Source: Actinomycetota bacterium
GTDB lineage: Bacteria; Actinomycetota; Acidimicrobiia; Acidimicrobiales; Poriferisodalaceae
NCBI GenBank assembly: GCA_014238065.1
Contig: JABABU010000007.1
Location: 1-64,000, forward strand
Length of the DNA stretch: 64,000 nt
Direction of reading: 5' to 3'
This document shows positions 51,970-60,770 of the stretch, piece after piece. The notes beneath the pieces are model-generated. The model saw nothing but the letters and a program-made list of their open reading frames with translations, ran no database searches and was not told the DNA's origin. How positions within the stretch are numbered: the stretch's first letter is position 1; the number at the start of each line of letters is the position of its first letter. Both the position numbers and the translations under genes were made by a program.

Positions 51970-52794
51970 TCAGGCCGCGAGCGCGTCGTATTTCGCCAGC
52001 GCCGCTGCGACTGACGCCGGGGTGTCGATCTTCTTCGGGTCATACCACGGTGGGGTGGCCTTGAGCACTCGCTGCACCAGCCCCGATTGCCAGTGAGCCT
52101 TCAGAACCTTTCGCTTCGTCCCCCAGGGGTTGTGCTCGTGGTCGTGGCGGTTCGGATCGTCGCTGAGCTCTTGCCAGAGGATGTGGGCAAACCGAAACGC
52201 GTATCCGAGATAGTGACTCTGGGCCCACGACCCGACACGAAGCCGGTAGAGATAGCTACCGAAGATCTTGTCGTACACATCGAAAGTGACACTCCGGTGC
52301 TCGATCTCCTCAGCGAGGTGCCACTCGACGAGCCTCGCCCAAGCCGAGTCGTAGTGATCGAAGCCTTCCTCGAACAGCATCAGCGCCAGGCCGAGTGTCA
52401 TGGTCTCGAAGCCCTGGCCGTACGCAAGATTGAACTTGAGATCCTGTTCCTCGCTGAATTCGTGGTATTCCGCAGACAGGGCGGCTTCCGTTCGTTCCAA
52501 AGCCTCTGTCGTCTTCGAGTTCAGCTTCGACTTGATGAGCGCATTGACCTGCGAATGATTCCTGTGATGGTGAGCCTCTTGACCCGAGAAGTTCTTCAGG
52601 TCCGAGCGGAGCGTTTCGTCGCGGGTCACCATGGCCGCCATCCGCATCGTACGAATGAGGTACGGCTCCAGATAGGGCAACGTCATCGAGATGCCGAGCA
52701 GTTCGCACGACCGAATCAGGTCCGACGGAATCGGGAGCACGCCCAAGTCGTCCGGCCACTCGAATGTCATCTTGCGCACGGTGATATCAGCCAT
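51970..52794 (-). CDS. Predicted metal-dependent hydrolase (PF10118-like)
   Basis: 274 aa, predicted all-helical. Metal-ligand-rich segments are FSGQEAHHHRNHSQVN near 69-84 and WHLAEEIEHRSVTFDVYDKI, the family signature; two Glu-x-x-His type pairs suggest a di-iron ferritin-like site. Function of the family is not established. Nine bases separate it from the alpha/beta hydrolase downstream, so they are co-transcribed. Confidence 0.82.
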   Translation of the reverse strand: MADITVRKMTFEWPDDLGVLPIPSDLIRSCELLGISMTLPYLEPYLIRTMRMAAMVTRDETLRSDLKNFSGQEAHHHRNHSQVNALIKSKLNSKTTEALERTEAALSAEYHEFSEEQDLKFNLAYGQGFETMTLGLALMLFEEGFDHYDSAWARLVEWHLAEEIEHRSVTFDVYDKIFGSYLYRLRVGSWAQSHYLGYAFRFAHILWQELSDDPNRHDHEHNPWGTKRKVLKAHWQSGLVQRVLKATPPWYDPKKIDTPASVAAALAKYDALAA

Positions 52795-52826
52795 GACCGG
52801 TTCCCCCCGGCGACACGAGGTCGCGG

Positions 52827-53852
52827 TCAGAAACGTATCCGCGCTTCGGTCTCGTCGTCGACGATTTCGCCGGTTGGTTCAAATCCGTAGCGCTCGTAGA
52901 ACAGCCGTGGCGAGCCCTTGCCCTCCCCCCAACTGGTGACCAGCGAGGGCCATCCCTGTGCCCTGCAGTGTCCGACGACCTGGTCGAGGATCGTTTTGCC
53001 GACACCTCTTCGCTGGTGACGGCGATCAACCAGCAGCCGCCAAAGATATGGCTCGTGATGATGCTCGGTGACGACCGCCAACATCACGAAGCCGACGTAC
53101 TCGCCGTCGGCAACGACACCACGCATCCATGGAACGACCGGTGCACCGTCGATGACTTCCGGAAAGAGCGCATCGGAGAACGAGTGAAGCATCGGCGCGA
53201 CAAACCGCTCTTGCGACTTGTGGGTGATGAGACGGCCGACGTCGCGCCCGTTGTTGGTGTCGACTTCGACGAGTTCGACCGTCGCCGGGTGCTCCTGCGG
53301 ACGGGTGATCCAGTCGGTCCAGTCGGTGCGCGTCATGCCGTAGATCAGATCGTCAGAGTTCTCGTCGCCAACCCAACACGAGAGTCTGGCCCTTCCCTCA
53401 TAGAGGAATCCGGTGCGTTCGAGAACCATCGCAGAAGCAACGTTGTCAGGATGCACCGTGCCGTGCACTCGACTCACCCCGTGCTCGTCGAACAGCCACG
53501 TGATCAACCCTCTCAGGGCTTCGGTCGCGTAGCCGTTACCCCAATACCGGCTCGCTAGCGTGTAGCCGATTTCGACGCACCGGCCCTCCGATGTCAGATG
53601 GAGCGCGAGGTCACCGATGATCTCTGTTCCTGATCGATCGGCGACGGTGACCATCCACCATTCATCGCTCTGAGAGCCACCCATGTCGATGACTCCATCG
53701 ATGAGTTCGACAGCTCTCTCGCGGGCGTATGGGCTCATCCATGCCCGGTAGTCGGCGAGCAGGGACTCGTTGCGCCGTTCGTGAAGTGCGTCCACATCTG
53801 ACGCAATCGGCGCTCTGAGTAGGAGGCGATCCGTGAGAAGAGGTTCGAACAT
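52827..53852 (-). CDS. Tandem GNAT acetyltransferase (two domains in one protein)
   Basis: 341 aa. Residues about 5-175 are a RimJ/RimL-type GNAT (LLTDRLLLRAPIASDVDALH, GYTLASRYWGNGYATEALR with the acetyl-CoA loop, VHPDNVASAMVLERTGF). Residues about 190-341 are a second GNAT (LWRLLVDRRHQRRGVGKTIL as its acetyl-CoA loop, RLFYERYGFEPTGE). No stop or linker break between them. Both acetyl-CoA sites look intact, so both may act. Target unknown. Confidence 0.88.
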   Translation of the reverse strand: MFEPLLTDRLLLRAPIASDVDALHERRNESLLADYRAWMSPYARERAVELIDGVIDMGGSQSDEWWMVTVADRSGTEIIGDLALHLTSEGRCVEIGYTLASRYWGNGYATEALRGLITWLFDEHGVSRVHGTVHPDNVASAMVLERTGFLYEGRARLSCWVGDENSDDLIYGMTRTDWTDWITRPQEHPATVELVEVDTNNGRDVGRLITHKSQERFVAPMLHSFSDALFPEVIDGAPVVPWMRGVVADGEYVGFVMLAVVTEHHHEPYLWRLLVDRRHQRRGVGKTILDQVVGHCRAQGWPSLVTSWGEGKGSPRLFYERYGFEPTGEIVDDETEARIRF

Positions 53853-53901
53853 GGTGACAATTCAAACACTCTGCGCTGGCTCGGGTCAGTACGTTTCAGT
53901 C

Positions 53902-54450
53902 ATGGCTGCCACCGACTCGACTTTCACCGACGACATCGTCCGCATGTACCACGGCGAGTTCAGGGGAGAAGCACTCTTCTCGACCATCGCCGCGAACACT
54001 GCCGAAGCCAAGCTGGCATCCAGGATGTCGCTGCTCGCGAGGCTCGAACACGCCATGCAGATCGCCATCGGCGATTGGCTGTCGGCCCGCGGCATCCCGC
54101 ATCAGCCACGGGACTACGACCACGCCGACTTGGTGGATCATTACGGCGACATGATCGATCTACCCGCTGGCGAGTTCATCGTTCAGTATCGTCCGATCAT
54201 GACCGACGCCTGCGAGCGGTTGGCGGAGTGGGAACGCGGAGTCCCGACCGATGCCGCCACGCTGGCCAGGGCCATCATCGAGCACGACGAGGTCATCCTC
54301 GAACTGATCGACCTCGTCATCGCAGGCGCGGTCGACCAATCAGCCGCACCCGTCGTCGCGCTTCTCGACCGCCTCGCCACACCCAAGTCCTGTGAGGAGC
54401 CAGTGCATGGTCATCATCCAGACGCTCCTTGGTCACTGTGGAACCAATAG
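53902..54450 (+). CDS. Conserved-looking protein of unknown function
   Basis: 182 aa. I do not recognise a family. It is mainly helical by composition, with AEAKLASRMSLLARLEHAMQIAIGDWLSARG and IIEHDEVILELIDLVIAGAV as amphipathic stretches, and no membrane segment or signal peptide. The start is uncertain: ATG 53902 leaves 49 bp to the divergent GNAT gene, while an ATG at 53851 overlaps that gene's first codon. It is followed after 90 bases by an F420 enzyme gene. Confidence 0.65.
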   Translation: MAATDSTFTDDIVRMYHGEFRGEALFSTIAANTAEAKLASRMSLLARLEHAMQIAIGDWLSARGIPHQPRDYDHADLVDHYGDMIDLPAGEFIVQYRPIMTDACERLAEWERGVPTDAATLARAIIEHDEVILELIDLVIAGAVDQSAAPVVALLDRLATPKSCEEPVHGHHPDAPWSLWNQ

Positions 54451-54540
54451 GCCACTCTCCATGAGTTCGCAGAATTTCTCGGTTCGAGCCACGGACCAGG
54501 GCAACGCTACATTCGCAACACCTCCCGTAAAGGACCCAAC

Positions 54541-55578
54541 ATGAAACTCAGCACCACCATCGGCTTCAACGGTGACCCTGAACGCCTGGCGCGCCAGGCC
54601 CAAGATCTCGAATCAGCAGGGATCGACCTTGTCTGGGGTGGCGAGATCTACGGGTTCGACCTGGTGTCGGTCCTCGCCTACTTGGCAGCCAAAACCGAAC
54701 GGCTCCAACTGATGACCGGCATCTTGCCCGTGTACTCGCGAAGCCCAGCGCTGATAGCGCAGACGGCAATGACCATCGACACGCTCTCGGGTGGCCGCTT
54801 CGTCCTTGGCCTCGGCACCTCGGGGCCGCAGGTCATCGAGGGCTGGCATGGCGTGCCATTCGAGAAGCCCATCGCCAGAACCCGCGACACCATCGAGATC
54901 TGCAGAAAGGTCTGGAGCGGAGACAAGGTCACCCACGACGGAAAGGCCTTCACGCTGCCGCTGCCCGAAGACCAGGGAACCGGACTCGGCAAACCGCTCA
55001 AGCTGATGAGTCGCCCCCTGCGGACTGACATCCCCATCGTCATTGCATCGATCGGGCCAAAGAACGTCGAGATGACCGCCGAACTCGCCAACGGCTGGCA
55101 GCCGATCCACTTCGTTCCCGACCGATTCGAGCACGTGTGGGGAGAGAGCCTTGCCGCCGGGGCCGCCAAGCGCTCGGCCGACCTCCCTCCGCTCGAGATC
55201 ATCGCCGGTGGAACCGTCGCGCTCGGCGATGGCCCCCACGTCCAGGAAGCCCGAGACGCCGTTCGCAACAACATCGGCTTCTATGTCGGCGGCATGGGCG
55301 CCAAGTCGAAGAACTTCTACAACGACCTCTTCAAGCGGTACGGCTGGGAAGAAGAAGCCGAGAAGATTCAAGACCTCTTCCTTTCAGGTCACCGAGCCGA
55401 AGCCATGGCCGCGGTGCCAGAGGAATATATGGATTTGGCGATGTTGTGCGGAGACGAGGGCTACGTCCGCGAACGCCTTCAGGTCTTCAAGGACGTCGGA
55501 GTGACCCATCTCAACATCACTCCCGTCGGCGACGATCCGCTCGAAACGATCGCCAAGGTCAAGGCCTGGGTCGAGTAG
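54541..55578 (+). CDS. LLM-class F420-dependent oxidoreductase (Rv3520c-like)
   Basis: 345 aa luciferase-like monooxygenase. QAQDLESAGIDLVWGGEIYGFD, SRSPALIAQTAMTIDTLSGGRFVLGLGTSGPQV and IPIVIASIGPKNVEMTAELANGWQPIHF match the Rv3520c-type actinobacterial group by recall. ATG at 54541 after AAAGGAC. Standing between an unknown gene and a small ORF, it gives no operon clue to its substrate. Confidence 0.9.
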   Translation: MKLSTTIGFNGDPERLARQAQDLESAGIDLVWGGEIYGFDLVSVLAYLAAKTERLQLMTGILPVYSRSPALIAQTAMTIDTLSGGRFVLGLGTSGPQVIEGWHGVPFEKPIARTRDTIEICRKVWSGDKVTHDGKAFTLPLPEDQGTGLGKPLKLMSRPLRTDIPIVIASIGPKNVEMTAELANGWQPIHFVPDRFEHVWGESLAAGAAKRSADLPPLEIIAGGTVALGDGPHVQEARDAVRNNIGFYVGGMGAKSKNFYNDLFKRYGWEEEAEKIQDLFLSGHRAEAMAAVPEEYMDLAMLCGDEGYVRERLQVFKDVGVTHLNITPVGDDPLETIAKVKAWVE

Positions 55579-55607
55579 CCCTTCACAGTTGCCGCCTCAG
55601 CTGAGGC

Positions 55608-55772
55608 ATGACGCCACTCGAGTATCTCGAGTTAGCGGCTCTGAACGGCGGCCAATCGGTGTCACTCGAGTTCTGGTCCGGTCAACTCATCTATAAATCC
55701 GATCTCGACGGACCCGTCGTCTTCGACGAATCCCAAGCCACAGGATCGCCAAGAAATTCGACCCCGGCCTAA
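55608..55772 (+). CDS. Small ORF, 54 aa, unknown
   Basis: Starts ATG after TGAGG, 30 bases past the LLM gene. It begins MTPLEYLELAALNGGQSVSL and continues as a soluble, acidic-then-polar peptide with normal codon use for the window over the first 40 residues; the last 14 are Ser/Pro-rich and less convincing. No family recognised. It may be a real small gene or the 5' remnant of a longer one. Confidence 0.35.
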   Translation: MTPLEYLELAALNGGQSVSLEFWSGQLIYKSDLDGPVVFDESQATGSPRNSTPA

Positions 55773-55798
55773 CCGACCAGAGCAGAACTCTGGTCAGA

Positions 55799-57247
55799 AT
55801 GGGTGGTGTGACCGCCTTCGACGACCATCTCGCGACAGTGCTCACGCGTTGTGTGCCCGGTTTCAGCGAGTTGGTGAGTGCCGAACGTCTCTCCGCTGGT
55901 GCCAGCCAGGAGACCTATCGGATCACCATCGTGGCCGACGGCATCAGGTCGGTCCTCGCCATGAGACGGGCAGCCGGTGGGGTGAGCGAGAAGCCGGACG
56001 ACACCCGACCAGGCTTGCCGGTCGAGGCCGAACTGATGCGCGTCGCTAAAGCCGCAGGGGTGCCAGAGCCGACGATCATCGAGGTCCTCGATCCAGCCGA
56101 TGGTCTCGGTCTCGGTTTCATCATGGAGTGGCTCGACGGCGAGACTCTCGGCTCACGCATCCTCCGCTCAGACGAGCTGGCGCAGATTCGTCCGAAACTT
56201 GCGTTCCAATGCGGTGAAATTCTTGCCAAGATCCACGCCATCGACCCTCACGAAACCGGTCTCGTCGAGCACCTCACGGTCGTCCCGACGGAGGATTTCG
56301 TTCGCAGGATGTGGGAGCAGTACCACGAGTTTGCCTCCCCGCAGCCGATGATCGATTTCACAGCACGATGGCTGCTCGATCACCTTCCACCCGCCGACGA
56401 ACCCCAACTCGTCCACAACGACTTCCGTAACGGCAACTTCATGGTCACACCAGACGGAATCAACGCAGTACTCGACTGGGAGGTCGCGCACCTCGGTGAT
56501 CCGATCCGAGACCTCGGCTGGATCTGCACGAACTCATGGCGATTCGGTCGCCGTGATCTGCCGGTCGGTGGGTTCGGCGAGCGGGGAGACCTTCTCGACG
56601 GCTACGAGTCAGTGTCCGGGATCCGAGTTTCCGAGGAGCACGTCCATTTCTGGGAGGTGTTCGGTTCGTTCTGGTGGGCGATTGGGTGCATCAACATGGC
56701 GCACCACTGGCGCACCGGACCCGACCAGACCGTTGAGCGCCCAGGAATCGCAAGGCGTTCGTCGGAGTGTCAGGTCGACTGCGTGAACCTGCTCGTTCCC
56801 GGTCCAGTCACGGTCGTTGAGTCGACGACACCGGCGTCGTCGACCGACACACCGAGCGTCGAAGAGTTGCTCACCAGCGTGAGCGACTTCCTTCGCAACG
56901 ATCTCAGGCCCTCGATCGAAGGCCGAAACGGGTTCTTGTCGCTCGTTGCCTCGAACTCACTGGAGATCGCCAAGCGCGAACTCACCCTCGGACCGGCACA
57001 CCTTGCCGCAGAACACGCTCGACTCGAGGCGTTGCTGTCGACGCGTGCCGATCTCGACTCACTGCGATGGCAGCTGACGAACGGCCTTCGCAGCGGAGAG
57101 ATCGATGTGGACATGCCAGGCCTTCACAGCCACCTGAGGGCAACGGTGGTCAACCAGGTAGCCATAGACCAGCCCAAGTACTCGGGCCTCACCGCAGCAC
57201 TTGCTGCCAATCACTCCGACTCCCGGGAACCCCTGCCGCCACTCTGA
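55799..57247 (+). CDS. Phosphotransferase (APH/kinase fold) fused to DUF6285
   Basis: 482 aa. N-terminal ATP-binding lobe ERLSAGASQETYRITIVAD, catalytic loop LVHNDFRNGNFMV near 205-217 and metal site AVLDWEVAHLGDP near 222-234 define an aminoglycoside-phosphotransferase-like kinase; the group is close to the kinase part of ACAD10/11, which act on hydroxyacyl substrates. From about residue 350 a second domain (VEELLTSVSDFLRNDLRPSI, SLEIAKREL) fits DUF6285, usually a separate neighbouring gene. ATG at 55799, or GTG three codons later. Not an antibiotic-resistance call. Confidence 0.85.
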   Translation: MGGVTAFDDHLATVLTRCVPGFSELVSAERLSAGASQETYRITIVADGIRSVLAMRRAAGGVSEKPDDTRPGLPVEAELMRVAKAAGVPEPTIIEVLDPADGLGLGFIMEWLDGETLGSRILRSDELAQIRPKLAFQCGEILAKIHAIDPHETGLVEHLTVVPTEDFVRRMWEQYHEFASPQPMIDFTARWLLDHLPPADEPQLVHNDFRNGNFMVTPDGINAVLDWEVAHLGDPIRDLGWICTNSWRFGRRDLPVGGFGERGDLLDGYESVSGIRVSEEHVHFWEVFGSFWWAIGCINMAHHWRTGPDQTVERPGIARRSSECQVDCVNLLVPGPVTVVESTTPASSTDTPSVEELLTSVSDFLRNDLRPSIEGRNGFLSLVASNSLEIAKRELTLGPAHLAAEHARLEALLSTRADLDSLRWQLTNGLRSGEIDVDMPGLHSHLRATVVNQVAIDQPKYSGLTAALAANHSDSREPLPPL

Positions 57248-57253
57248 CCGGGA

Positions 57254-57346
57254 ATTCGCGGCGCGGCGCTCTCGACAAATCACGATGGCACAACCGCACG
57301 CGGTCTCTCCTCGAGCAGTTGCAAGACGCTTCCTCCGTGCCGTGGC
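57254..57346 (+). repeat. 93-bp imperfect direct repeat, copy A
   Basis: Aligns without gaps to 59468-59560. Shared blocks are ATTCGCG, GATGGCACAACC, GGTCTCTCCT and GAGCAGTT. In one frame both encode WHNxxxSLLEQL, with differences at third codon positions. It lies in the 153-base gap between the phosphotransferase and the GGDEF-EAL gene, which otherwise contains nothing I recognise. Confidence 0.6.
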
Positions 57347-57400
57347 GAATTCGGGGCGTTAACAACTGTCAGCATCTCCGCTCCGAGTTGAACGAAGCGT

Positions 57401-59302
57401 TCAGTCCCGCTGGATCTTAAACCCCTTCTCGAGAAACGCCCAGATTTCGGCTGCCGGCATCGGTTTGGCCAACAGGTAACCCTGGCCGCAATCAACCCCC
57501 AGCCCTTCCACTATCTCAAGCTGTTCATGCGTTTCGATCCCCTCGGCGACGAGAGTGACGTCCATCGCCTCGGCCAGAGCGACCAACAACTTAACCAGCG
57601 ACAGCGACACATCGGACACCCCCAGACCGGCTGTAAAGCTCTTGTCGATCTTGATGACATCGCAGGGGAGGAGCTGGAGGTAACTCAGCGACGAGTACCC
57701 GATGCCGAAGTCATCGATGAAGACCCTGACACCTCGTGATCGGAGTTCGGCGAGTGTCAACACTGCCGCATCCATGTCGGCAATGACCGACCGTTCGGTC
57801 ACTTCGACATTCAACCCCTTGGTGAAGTTTGCACCAGTCGGCCCATCGAGCCAGTCAGGGCGAGACAGGAGGCTTGCAGAGACGTTCACGTTGATCGAGA
57901 GGTCTTCTCTTCCACCCCTGCGAAGCTCGTCAAGACACTGCCTGGATTGTTGCAATACGCGGATGTCGATGGCACGAATCTGTCCGGATCGTTCGGCGAA
58001 GTCGATGAACTGCATCGGAGATACCAGGCCCACCTCCGGATGGCGCCACCGGACCAGCGATTCGAATCCAATGACGTCTTCTGTCACCAGGTCAACCAGC
58101 GGTTGTAAATAGATCTCGAACTCGTTGTTCAGCAGCCCTTCATTTATGGCCGCTTCAAGGTTCAGATCCGACAGCAGAGGTGTCTCGCCAAGCACACTGC
58201 CCAACACCGCATGGCCCCGACCGTCTGCCTTTGCCTTGTACATCGCACTATCGGCAAGTTTCATCAGTGACGTCGCATCACAATGCCAGTAGGTCGACGA
58301 CATGGTGTTCGACGCAGCCGTCAGCACCTCAGGTAATGGCTTGTGGATCGCAATACCAATCGACGCCGAGATCTTCACGTCGGCGGCCTTCAGCGAAATC
58401 GGGGATTCGATCGATGCAAGCAACAACTCGCCGACAGCTACTGCATCCACCGAAGATTCATCGGTCACCAACGCGGCGAACTCGTCGCCGGACAGACGCG
58501 ACACAAGCACTGACTCCGGCAGAGCATCTCTGAATCTCTCGCTCACTCGACGGATCAGCTCATCACCAGTGGCGTGGCCGTACGTGTCGTTGATGAGCTT
58601 GAAGCGGTCCAGGTCCAGAATGAGAACGGCGACACTTGTGACTTCGCCATCGTCAAATCGCCGAGCGGCCTGCTCCAGTGAGGTGATGAAATGGTGGCGA
58701 TTAGGAAGCTCGGACAGTGAGTCGAAGTGGGCAAGGTGATGGAGCCTTGCCTGACTTTTTTCAAGCTGGCGTAGGGCCTTACTGCTCTCGTACCTGGTTG
58801 TGATGATTGAACTCAGCGCCTCCAAGGTCATGACATGCTGCGCCGTGTAGAAATTTTTGGAGGAGTGCTCGGAGTCGATCACACCGATGATCTCCCCGCC
58901 GCTGAGGATCGGTACCGCGAGTTCGGATAGCCGGGCCATGTCATCGAGCACGTAGGACGAGTCATTCGACAGATCGTTCACGAGTATCGGCTGCCGTTCT
59001 GCCGCACAGCGCCCGGTGAGTCCCTCGCCAATTTCCAGCTCTATGGGGTTGAGGATTTCTGTAACGCCAGCTTTCTTGTTTCCGTAAGCGGCTCTTTGCA
59101 CCAGCTTCTGACGAGTCTCATCCACCAGGTAGACGACACAATCCTCAAAGCCCAGATCCGCGATCACGTCGTCGGTGAGAAGCCACAGCACTTCCTCGAC
59201 AGTCTCGGTGTCCATCACAGCGGTGGTGAAGCTGATGACGGCACGAGCGTAGATCAAGGGCTGTTCGTGTTCGCTCATCGGGGACGCTTCGTGTTCGGTC
59301 AT
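57401..59302 (-). CDS. GAF-GGDEF-EAL cyclic-di-GMP signalling protein
   Basis: 633 aa, cytosolic (no membrane segment). Residues about 15-175 are a GAF sensor (DCVVYLVDETRQKLVQRAAY). A GGDEF domain follows to about 350, with the active-site motif as RLSGDEFAAL near 268-277, Ser replacing the first Gly. The EAL domain (about 365-630) has FESLVRWRHPE in place of EAL, EVTERSV, DDFGIGYSSLSYL and KIDKSF, so metal and catalytic residues are largely intact. It probably breaks down cyclic-di-GMP; cyclase activity is uncertain. Alternative start: ATG at 59278. Confidence 0.91.
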   Translation of the reverse strand: MTEHEASPMSEHEQPLIYARAVISFTTAVMDTETVEEVLWLLTDDVIADLGFEDCVVYLVDETRQKLVQRAAYGNKKAGVTEILNPIELEIGEGLTGRCAAERQPILVNDLSNDSSYVLDDMARLSELAVPILSGGEIIGVIDSEHSSKNFYTAQHVMTLEALSSIITTRYESSKALRQLEKSQARLHHLAHFDSLSELPNRHHFITSLEQAARRFDDGEVTSVAVLILDLDRFKLINDTYGHATGDELIRRVSERFRDALPESVLVSRLSGDEFAALVTDESSVDAVAVGELLLASIESPISLKAADVKISASIGIAIHKPLPEVLTAASNTMSSTYWHCDATSLMKLADSAMYKAKADGRGHAVLGSVLGETPLLSDLNLEAAINEGLLNNEFEIYLQPLVDLVTEDVIGFESLVRWRHPEVGLVSPMQFIDFAERSGQIRAIDIRVLQQSRQCLDELRRGGREDLSINVNVSASLLSRPDWLDGPTGANFTKGLNVEVTERSVIADMDAAVLTLAELRSRGVRVFIDDFGIGYSSLSYLQLLPCDVIKIDKSFTAGLGVSDVSLSLVKLLVALAEAMDVTLVAEGIETHEQLEIVEGLGVDCGQGYLLAKPMPAAEIWAFLEKGFKIQRD

Positions 59303-59321
59303 CGGAGACGCTTCGTGTTCG
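59264..59321. repeat. 24-bp tandem repeat at the start of the GGDEF-EAL gene
   Basis: Two full copies (59264-59287, 59288-59311) and 10 bases of a third. In the gene it encodes EHEASPM repeated before each candidate start codon, so every unit carries its own ATG and a slippage change would shift the start by 8 codons. Confidence 0.7.
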
Positions 59322-59784
59322 CCAAGGGACTATATGTGTGCTCTATCACATAGGTCACGGCACTTTCCGCTGGTCCATCTGAACCACGGAGCGGGGCCAG
59401 CACATAATGGCCGTGAATCACATCCACCGGCGTCTGACGGGGAACCCTGCCAAACCTCTAGCCGGACATTCGCGACGCTGCGACCACGATGAGTCATGAT
59501 GGCACAACCTTAAGTGGTCTCTCCTTGAGCAGTTACACAACGCGGGTTCTGCGCTCTGGCCAGGCCCGAGCATGACCGTCGCCGTGCACGTGGCGATCGG
59601 CGCGTCTTCGTCACCGTGATGGGTCCACCGTGGATGACACCGGGATCCGAGTCACCGACGAGATGGTTCGAGCAGGGGCCGGCGAGATCGCTGACATCGA
59701 CATCATGGCCGAGGTGCAGCATGCCGATCGCAACCGGATGGTGAATGAGCAACCGATGTTCGACTGGGTTGTGCCGCTCTACCG
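59303..59784. other. 482-base gap between the signalling gene and the PanE-like gene
   Basis: No supported gene. It contains repeat copy B (59468-59560) and, from 59630, a plus-strand frame that reads like protein (TDEMVRAGAGEIADIDIMAEV, then NEQPMFDWVVPLYRYG) but runs into the 3' end of the PanE-like gene as antisense. I take this as a possible gene remnant, not a gene. Confidence 0.4.
59468..59560 (+). repeat. 93-bp imperfect direct repeat, copy B
   Basis: Same orientation as copy A at 57254-57346 and ungapped with it. This copy has a TGA just before the shared WHN codons and a longer open stretch after (WHNLKWSLLEQLHNAGSALW). The two copies bracket the GGDEF-EAL gene. Confidence 0.6.
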
Positions 59785-60687
59785 TTATGGAGCACCGTCC
59801 TCGATCGGCTCTCCAAGGCGGATCAAGGTGGTGATCATCTTGTTGATCGGAACGTCGATGCCATGCCGTGAAGCGATTCGGTTGATCACAGCGTTTCGTG
59901 CATCCCACTCGGTCGGCGCACCTGCCAGGCGGTCGGCAACGATCGATGCCACGTGACGGCCGGCATTCTCGAGGAGCCCATCGAGCATGAGTTCGGCCAA
60001 CTCATCGGGGAGATCAGCGCCCTCGGCCCTGGCCACCATGGCGACCTCGAGCATGAGCTCGAGCGTCAGTTGACGACCATCGGGATCGGCGGCGAGAACA
60101 CGGTTGTCGCTCCTGCTCAACGTCCCGATTCCGCCAGATGCTGCATTCGTGAGCAGCTTCCGCCATGCAGCGGTGATCCAGTCGTCGACGGCCTCGGCCA
60201 CGATGAACGAATCGACAAAGAGTTCCTCCAGCAGCTTCCCCCCAAGCGAGTTCGGCACACTGAGCAAGCCCTGCCTCTCGGTCCTCACGACACCAGGAGC
60301 GCTCCTGACCGCCGGAAGAGCGATGACCACCGGAACAATGTCGACGCCGGCGGGCACCAAGGGTGCCAATCGCTCGATGTGCTCGACGCCGTTCTGCAGC
60401 ACGAACAACGTGGTCCCGGCGTGAACAATCGCGTCGAGGAACGGTCGCGCTGCCTCAGTGTGGTGGGCCTTGACCGCCAACATCACCGTGTCGCTGATAG
60501 TTGCCGCCGCCGGATCAGAGACACAGTCGATCTCTTGCAGCACCCGCCCATCAGGATGGGTGACGTCGAGAACCTCAAAGGGCGTCCGTGATGCAAAGGA
60601 GACATCGTGACCCGAGTCGATCAACGACGCGCCGACCGCTGCGCCAATGGCTCCTGGGCCGATAATGGTGACGCTTCGTGCGACCAT
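59785..60687 (-). CDS. panE: 2-dehydropantoate 2-reductase family protein
   Basis: 300 aa, ApbA/PanE fold. NADPH motif SVTIIGPGAIGAAVGASL at the N-terminus, VKAHHTEAA and LQNGVEH blocks, and the catalytic Lys in AWRKLLTNAASGGIGTL. The ATG at 60687 is chosen so that the Rossmann motif begins at residue 5; the frame is open 19 codons upstream. Makes pantoate for coenzyme A if a true PanE; many paralogues act on other 2-keto acids. Divergent from the PhyH gene over 83 bp. Confidence 0.86.
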   Translation of the reverse strand: MVARSVTIIGPGAIGAAVGASLIDSGHDVSFASRTPFEVLDVTHPDGRVLQEIDCVSDPAAATISDTVMLAVKAHHTEAARPFLDAIVHAGTTLFVLQNGVEHIERLAPLVPAGVDIVPVVIALPAVRSAPGVVRTERQGLLSVPNSLGGKLLEELFVDSFIVAEAVDDWITAAWRKLLTNAASGGIGTLSRSDNRVLAADPDGRQLTLELMLEVAMVARAEGADLPDELAELMLDGLLENAGRHVASIVADRLAGAPTEWDARNAVINRIASRHGIDVPINKMITTLIRLGEPIEDGAP

Positions 60688-60770
60688 CTGACGAGCGTAT
60701 GGCCAACGGGGCCCAGTTTCGTGCTCCACCCGAGTAGCCAGCATCCATTTCCCGCGACAAGGATGCCGTT

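Noticed and set aside
55799-57247. Aminoglycoside resistance kinase
   Set aside because: Only the general kinase fold is shared; sequence style and fusion fit acyl-CoA-related phosphotransferases.
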